NCBI RefSeq assembly: GCF_000718025.1
Contig: NZ_JODS01000018.1
Span: 124,001 to 188,000, forward strand
Reading direction: 5' to 3'
DNA length: 64,000 nucleotides
Source of the DNA: Kitasatospora purpeofusca
GTDB taxonomy: Bacteria; Actinomycetota; Actinomycetes; Streptomycetales; Streptomycetaceae
Shown in pieces: positions 60,301-64,000 of the stretch. Numbering within the stretch: position 1 is the first letter of the stretch; each line of letters opens with the position of its first letter. The translations under genes were made by a program, and so were the position numbers. The notes under the pieces are model-generated. The model saw only the letters and a program-made list of their open reading frames with translations. It had not been told where the DNA came from and ran no database searches.

Positions 60301-60726
60301 CGGCCCGGCGGCCAGGACGACGGACCGGGCGACCAGGACGGCGGGAACCCGCGCGCCCGGCTGGGCGCGACGGCGCTGCGCGGCCGCCTCGCCTCCGCCC
60401 GGGGCGACCACACCGAGGCGGTCGCCGCCGCCACGGCGGCCCGCCGGCTGAGCGAGGGCTCCGACGACCCCTGCCTGGTCGGGGAGACGCTGTTCGATCT
60501 GGCGATCGTGCTCCGCGCGGCCGGCCGGGCCGGGCGGGCGACGGCTGAAGGGACCGAGGCTTTGCGGATGTTCGAGGCCAAGGGCGCCGCGCTGCCCGCC
60601 GGACGGGTCCGCGCCTGGCTCGCCGCCGGGGGGACGGGCACCACCACCAGCACCGGAACACCCGAACCACCCGCCCCGCCCGGCGCGCCCGCCCCGCCCG
60701 GCGCCGAGGACGGTGGCCGGCGATGA
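57304..60726 (+). CDS. Nucleotide cyclase-like domain plus AAA/STAND ATPase regulator
   Basis: A 1140-residue protein: zinc ribbon (CTACGH and CAGCGT; Cys3, 6, 17, 20), class III cyclase homology domain (SMLFLDVVGSTTLAERLD with metal Asp, FIGDAILAAFG with second Asp, VVGDSVNTAARLQ, residues about 45-215), an AAA/STAND ATPase with P-loop GAPGIGKSR and DLHWAEST, and a C-terminal TPR-like half. Both metal Asp residues are present, so cyclase activity is possible, but many such proteins are regulators. It may sense a ligand and control the cluster. Confidence 0.85.
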   Translation: MSCTACGHRTAEADRFCAGCGTPLAAAASPAPPPVVAEPRESRRKVSMLFLDVVGSTTLAERLDPEPLRRVMDRYFASCGACIAEHGGVVEKFIGDAILAAFGATVAREDDALRAVRAATGALAALAGLTAELAAKYGVELEARAGICTGNVVVITRPGDDFRVVGDSVNTAARLQTAAAPGEVLICADTAAMVRAQVGIEPVEPLRLKGKSRPVPAWRVTAPDATADEPAPVTPFIGRTDELAVLERGYRRARERREVCLATVLGAPGIGKSRLVREFLSGLPDGEALVLAGRCSAYGRGITYRPLAEMLGSLPGGRPELVRLLAEDAASAGPPDSADGRVRRLVTRTLAAVTDPADPGGSAEPADPAAVTEPADPADPPPGQVGVEDIAWAVRHLLEVLGRSRPVVMVWEDLHWAESTLLDLVDEIATWLRDVPVLLLCVARPELLDQRADWGSGKPCATTVDLGPMSEEQTAALVGGLAQRGDVHAQDLRVDEQRELTGRVVALCDGNPLFAEQLMDVFAETAPGTHVPPTVQALLGARLDRLPATERGLLELAAVVGREFSRGQLRAMAEADGVVPTAADEATARLARRRVFEPGPAATYRFAQALLRDTAYEFTPKTRRERWHDFLADRFSRAHPKDPMAVAYHVEASWQLRRQLRPGDRQLPVLAGAAAGTLIAEGTRALARKDLPAAVQLLERGRALLPVGDPRHIALALHVCDAGIWLQDEARCRAALDVAEAALPGNPRAAATLAVQRGIVALRLGLAPPTTVAADADRLTALLEHDPGDDRSWSRLHQLRAHLELAAERTASAETSFRLALARARALADSYEEDRLLCAVCELAQWTPTPVAASLELCALLGRRFAANRSLLIPVLVARAHLEALDGDVAAARRTLAEALTYSHDVHTDLADAVVLDAAGFVESLAGAHEVAEARYRQSLGVLRAAEHAPDTRTTEVAIARELFAQGRTEAAAAALAALDPPDGPDRGPGGGDREQDGERPGGQDDGPGDQDGGNPRARLGATALRGRLASARGDHTEAVAAATAARRLSEGSDDPCLVGETLFDLAIVLRAAGRAGRATAEGTEALRMFEAKGAALPAGRVRAWLAAGGTGTTTSTGTPEPPAPPGAPAPPGAEDGGRR

Positions 60727-61607
60727 CCGACCTCCAGCTCCCGCCCTGGCGCCGCCCGCCGCGCGACCACTTCCCCGGAGTGCCCGCCTGGAGCATGCCG
60801 GTCTCCGTCGTGCCCCAGGAGCCCTTCGACATCAGCCCGCTCGGCGGCCACCTCACCCAGGACTGGGCCTGGGGCGGCGCCGACGGCTCGGGCGTGCGGG
60901 TCTGCGTCCTGGACAGCGGCGTGGACGCCGAACACCCGCTGGTCGGCGGCCTCGACCGGGCCATGGACGTGGTGCGCGCCGAGGACGGCACCCTCACCGT
61001 CACCCCGACCGAACCGGGCGACACCGCCGGCCACGGCACCGCCTGCGCCAGCGTCATCCGCTCCGTCGCCCCCGGCGCGGCGCTCACCTCGGTCCGCGTC
61101 CTGTCCGGCGGCCGGCACGGCAGCGGCGCCGCCCTGCTGGCGGGCCTGACCTGGGCCATCGAGGAGGGCTACGACGTCATCAACATGAGCCTGTCGACGA
61201 CCAAGGCGGAGTTCTGCGACGCACTGCGCGACCTCTCCGACTCCGCCTACTTCCGCCGCTGCGTCATCGTCGCCTCCGCCCACAACATGCCGGTGCGCAG
61301 CTACCCGTGGCCGTTCGCCTCGGTGATCTCGGTCGCCAGCCACGACAGCCCCGACCCGATGACCTACTACTACAACCCGTCACCGCCGGTGGAGTTCTAC
61401 GCCCGCGGTGTGCGGGTGCCGGTGGCCGGACCCGGCGGTCGCCAACTGCTCAGCACCGGGAACAGCTTCGCGACCCCGCACATCGCGGGTATCTGCGCGC
61501 TCATTCTCAGCAAGCACCGCTCGCTCACCCCCTTCCAGCTCAAGTCCGTCCTCTACCTGGCCGCTGAGAACGTAGCCGTACCCGATGGAGGTGCGCGTGT
61601 CGACTGA
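60723..61607 (+). CDS. S8-family (subtilisin-like) serine protease
   Basis: A 294-residue protease with the full Asp-His-Ser triad: Asp64 in VCVLDSGVDAEHP, His104 in GHGTACA, Ser248 in GNSFATPH. No signal peptide or pro-domain is seen, so it should act in the cytoplasm, as RiPP leader peptidases and class III/LanP-like proteases can. It overlaps the previous gene by 4 bases and is the obvious candidate to remove the acidic leader. Confidence 0.93.
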   Translation: MTDLQLPPWRRPPRDHFPGVPAWSMPVSVVPQEPFDISPLGGHLTQDWAWGGADGSGVRVCVLDSGVDAEHPLVGGLDRAMDVVRAEDGTLTVTPTEPGDTAGHGTACASVIRSVAPGAALTSVRVLSGGRHGSGAALLAGLTWAIEEGYDVINMSLSTTKAEFCDALRDLSDSAYFRRCVIVASAHNMPVRSYPWPFASVISVASHDSPDPMTYYYNPSPPVEFYARGVRVPVAGPGGRQLLSTGNSFATPHIAGICALILSKHRSLTPFQLKSVLYLAAENVAVPDGGARVD

Positions 61608-62250
61608 CCCGTTGGAGAGTGCCGAGCTGCGGCAACGCAGACTGCTCCAGTCGATCGTGGAGGTTGCCCGCAGCGTGTTCGACGCGGCCGCGGCCTCCGT
61701 GCTGCTGGTGGACGAGGCCGACGGCGACCTCGTCTTCGAGGCGGTGGCCGGGGAGGGGGAGCACCACCTGCTGGGCAGCCGCTTCCCGGCCGGCACCGGT
61801 ATCGCGGGCTGGGCGCTGATGACCGGCCAGCCGGTGGTGGTGGACGACGTGGCGGACAGCCCGCAGTTCGCCCGCTCGGCCGCCGAGTCCACCGGCTATG
61901 TGCCGAGCAGCATCATGGCCGCCCCGCTGATCTGCGACGGCGACTGCATCGGGGTGCTGTCCGTGCTGGACCGCGACAGCCGTCCGCGCTGCGACCTCGG
62001 CGACATGGCCTCGCTCGGGCTGCTGGCCACCGAGATGGCCACGGTGCTGGAACTCCTCCTGACGCTCCGCTCCGCCGCCCCGGACCCGGTGGCGGCGCCC
62101 GCGCCGGGCAAGCCGGCGGCCTTCGACCTGGCGGTGCTGCAACGTGTCGCCGACCGCCTTCCCGGCGCCTCGGACCATGTGGCCGCGACCGTCGGCAAGC
62201 TGCTGGCGATGGCCGACGACCTGCTCGACACCGTCGACGCCGATGCCTGA
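61597..62250 (+). CDS. GAF-domain protein
   Basis: A 217-residue protein. Residues about 10-150 form a GAF domain (QRRLLQSIVEVARSVFDAAAASVLLVDEA, GTGIAGWALMTGQPVVVDDV, SIMAAPLICDGDCIGVLSVLDR), a small-ligand or redox sensor; the C-terminal helix is AVLQRVADRLPGASD. There is no output domain, so it may act as a partner of the cyclase/ATPase. GTG 61597 is preferred for GGAGGT at 61587-61592; ATG 61585 is possible. Confidence 0.85.
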   Translation: MSTDPLESAELRQRRLLQSIVEVARSVFDAAAASVLLVDEADGDLVFEAVAGEGEHHLLGSRFPAGTGIAGWALMTGQPVVVDDVADSPQFARSAAESTGYVPSSIMAAPLICDGDCIGVLSVLDRDSRPRCDLGDMASLGLLATEMATVLELLLTLRSAAPDPVAAPAPGKPAAFDLAVLQRVADRLPGASDHVAATVGKLLAMADDLLDTVDADA

Positions 62251-63346
62251 CCGCCCCACCGGAGCGCCCTCCCCGCGACCTCCCCGCCCGCCCCGCCCGC
62301 CCCGCTCACCGTTCCTCGCCCAGCTCGACGACCCCGCCCGCACCCTGGACGCGCGCCCGCGCCCGGCCCCCTGCGTCCTGCTGCTCAGCCGCGCCTGCGA
62401 CACCGACCTCGACCCGGTGCGGAACCTGCTCGCGGGCGCGGGCATCCGCACCGCCCGCCTGAACGCCGAGGAGCTCGGCGCCACCTCGCTGACCATCGCC
62501 CCGGAGGGCCGCACCGTCCGCCTGAACGGGCGCGAGCTGATCCCCACCGTCACCTGGATCCGCCACTTCGCGCCCACCGCCCTCGACCCGGCCGCGTTCG
62601 ACCCCACGGCCCTCGACTCCACCGCCCTCGGCCCGGCCGCCCCGGTCGCGGACGTCGCCGGGACGCCGCGCGGCGCCTTCCTCCGCGACTCCTGGCTGGC
62701 GGCGGCCGCACAGCTGGCGGCGATCTCCGGCACGGCCGTCCGCCCCGACCGCCCCGGGGTGCTCTGCCAACTGGACCTCGCCCGCCGGCACGGGGTCGCG
62801 GCGCCGCGCGCCGTGCTGACCACCGATCCGTATCTCGTGCGCGACGAGTTCGACGGCCCGCGCGTGGTCGTCAAGGCGGCCGGCCACCACTTCGTGGAGC
62901 CGGTCCCGGGCCGGTTGCACGGGATCTTCCCGACCGTCCTCGACCGGGCCGACCTGGCCGGCGGCCCGCGACCCGGGCCGCCGGTGATCGTCCAGGAGTA
63001 CGTCGAGCACGAGGCCGAGCTGCGGGTCTACTTCGTCGGCGGGCAGCTGCACGCCTTCGAGGTCACCAAGACCGCCCCGGCCGACCCCTGGACCGCCCCC
63101 GACCGGCTCGGCGTCCGCGCCCTTCCGTCACCCCCGCCGGACGTCGCCGCCGCGACCCGCACCCTCGCCGCCGCGATGTCCCTGCGCTACGGCGCGTTCG
63201 ACTTCCTCCTCAGCGCCGGCACCCCGGTCTTCCTGGAGGTCAACCCGGACGGCGACTGGCGCTGGGCCGAGCGCCGCACCCGCACCACCCCGGTCACCCT
63301 CGCCGTCGCCGCCATGCTGGCCGCCCTGCACCGGGCCGCCCTCTGA
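62243..63346 (+). CDS. ATP-grasp peptide ligase, RimK/MvdD-like
   Basis: A 367-residue protein starting at ATG 62243 inside the GAF stop. After a Pro/Arg-rich leader comes a pre-ATP-grasp domain (VLLLSRACDTDLDPVRNLL, IPTVTWIRHF) and the ATP-grasp domain with RVVVKAAGHH, VIVQEYVEHEAELRVYFVGGQ and the metal-binding VFLEVNPDGDWRW. The pre-domain resembles MvdD/TgmB enzymes that form ester or amide side-chain links in microviridin-type graspetides. Asp/Glu and Ser residues in the candidate precursor fit that chemistry. Confidence 0.88.
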   Translation: MPDRPTGAPSPRPPRPPRPPRSPFLAQLDDPARTLDARPRPAPCVLLLSRACDTDLDPVRNLLAGAGIRTARLNAEELGATSLTIAPEGRTVRLNGRELIPTVTWIRHFAPTALDPAAFDPTALDSTALGPAAPVADVAGTPRGAFLRDSWLAAAAQLAAISGTAVRPDRPGVLCQLDLARRHGVAAPRAVLTTDPYLVRDEFDGPRVVVKAAGHHFVEPVPGRLHGIFPTVLDRADLAGGPRPGPPVIVQEYVEHEAELRVYFVGGQLHAFEVTKTAPADPWTAPDRLGVRALPSPPPDVAAATRTLAAAMSLRYGAFDFLLSAGTPVFLEVNPDGDWRWAERRTRTTPVTLAVAAMLAALHRAAL

Positions 63347-63464
63347 CGGCGTCCGGTCCGGCCCGAGCCCATTGAGCCGCTGGGCGGAGCGGGGGTGTGG
63401 GCGGACGCCGACGGGGTAGCCGAGCGGTGTCAGCGCCTCCGACCACGGAGAGGAACGACCGACC

Positions 63465-63743
63465 GTGGGAATCCCGCCGAACGACCCCGTACCGCCCAGC
63501 CCCACCCCGCCCCCGGGACCGGGACCCGCGCCTGGTCCGGGCCCGCTGCCCGGTCCGGTGCCGGGCCCCGGCGGGCCGGACCCGCTGCCGCCCCGCCCGC
63601 TGCCGCCGGTGTCCGACCCGCCCCCGCCGCCCGCCCCGCGCCCCGACCCGAACCCGGGCCCAGGACCCCTGCCCGGGCCCGGGCCGACCCCCGAACCGGT
63701 CACCCGCGCGCCCGCGGCCGGTCACTCGCCGCCGCACCTGTAA
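63465..63743 (+). CDS. Short Pro/Gly-rich protein
   Basis: A 92-residue frame from GTG 63465 with GGAGAGGA upstream. Almost the whole sequence is Pro/Gly repeats (for example PPPGPGPAPGPGPLPGPV), so it should be disordered and has no domain. Codon bias alone cannot separate it from chance in such G+C-rich DNA. It could be the last gene of the cluster or a separate gene. Confidence 0.4.
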   Translation: MGIPPNDPVPPSPTPPPGPGPAPGPGPLPGPVPGPGGPDPLPPRPLPPVSDPPPPPAPRPDPNPGPGPLPGPGPTPEPVTRAPAAGHSPPHL

Positions 63744-63802
63744 CCCGGACACCGCCGGCCTCGGCCCCGATCACCGTCGGCCACCGCCCCGGCGCCACCG
63801 CC

Positions 63803-63830
63803 CCGGCCTCCGCCATTCGGCGGAGGCCGG
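63803..63830. terminator. 12-bp hairpin before the final MFS gene
   Basis: CCGGCCTCCGCC (63803-63814), loop ATTC, exact complement (63819-63830). It closes the transcription unit upstream of the next gene and is a likely terminator for the peptide cluster or the Pro-rich gene. Confidence 0.7.
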
Positions 63831-63877
63831 CCGCCGCCGGGCCGCCACCGTCCCGCCGCGGCGCCTACCGTGGGCGG

Positions 63878-64000
63878 ATGACCGACCGTCGGACCGGCTA
63901 CCTCGGCGCAGCCGCCGCCTTCGCCGTCTGCATGGCGGGCACCACCCTGCCCACCCCGCTGTACGGGCTGTACCAGGAGGAGATCGGCTTCTCCGAACTG
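63878..64000 (+). CDS. MFS transporter, N-terminal fragment (cut by window edge)
   Basis: 41 codons from ATG 63878 encode a first membrane helix (YLGAAAAFAVCMAGTTLPT) followed by PLYGLYQEEIGFSEL, the start pattern of many actinobacterial major facilitators. A -10-like TACCGT lies before the ATG. Substrate and membership of the peptide cluster are unknown; the hairpin upstream suggests a separate unit. Confidence 0.7.
   Translation, partial: MTDRRTGYLGAAAAFAVCMAGTTLPTPLYGLYQEEIGFSEL

Noticed and set aside
63410..63460. tRNA-like string GGGGTAGCCGAGCGGTGTCAGCGCC
   Set aside because: Resembles the D-arm of a Ser/Leu tRNA but no anticodon, TPsiC arm or acceptor stem could be folded.

Overview
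The window is about 73% G+C with the third-position bias, GTG starts, ATGA/GTGA gene overlaps and leaderless-looking starts of a streptomycete-type actinomycete (Streptomyces or Kitasatospora). SARP, HxlR, LysR and TetR regulators, a Ski2-like helicase with a DUF3516-type C-terminus, and separate NHEJ polymerase and ligase genes fit that lineage. No phage genes, transposase, rRNA or complete tRNA were seen.

Layout: (1) 1-13.8 kb is mixed single genes: the start of an SDR, methyltransferase, GNAT, ACC-synthase-like aminotransferase, two HxlR regulators divergent from oxidoreductases, thioesterase, aldo/keto reductase, and a TetR/DUF4386 pair with a clear operator. (2) 13.9-24.6 kb is a probable envelope-glycan locus: GT2, flippase-like protein, class III aminotransferase, NAD-dependent epimerase, UbiA enzyme resembling decaprenyl-phosphate phosphoribosyltransferase, a GT2 fused to a membrane EEP phosphatase/nuclease, and a methyltransferase. 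An unfused EEP gene lies divergent to the first GT2. (3) 24.7-26.2 kb holds a SARP regulator and an unknown gene. (4) 26.3-34.9 kb carries bioB-bioA-bioD on the minus strand, bioF on the plus strand, and a helicase whose normal C-terminus and stop are missing. (5) 35-43 kb holds a kinase-like protein, a GNAT, divergent NHEJ polymerase and ligase genes, a lipoprotein serine hydrolase and a two-gene ABC transporter. (6) 43.3-47.4 kb is threonine catabolism (tdh-kbl) plus a LysR gene. The 844-base gap between them is packed with perfect palindromes and paired copies of ACTTTGCAAAGT. (7) 48-63.3 kb is the most notable region, a probable RiPP-type gene cluster: LuxR-like protein, a small aroma-sacti-like protein, SARP-NB-ARC regulator, a 43-residue acidic candidate precursor, then a tightly overlapping run of glycosyltransferase, unknown protein A, radical SAM enzyme, paralogous unknown protein B, MFS exporter, cyclase/ATPase regulator, S8 protease, GAF protein and graspetide-type ATP-grasp ligase. 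The window ends in an MFS transporter.

How the parts work together: in (7) the two regulators would switch on the peptide and its overlapping operon, the radical SAM and ATP-grasp enzymes (and perhaps the glycosyltransferase) would modify it, the S8 protease could trim it and the MFS protein could export it. In (2) the UbiA enzyme would make a polyprenyl-linked pentose phosphate, an EEP domain might dephosphorylate it, and the GT2 proteins and flippase-like protein would assemble and move the glycan. Both pathways are inferred from domains and gene order. All assignments come from reading the sequence; no database search was run.
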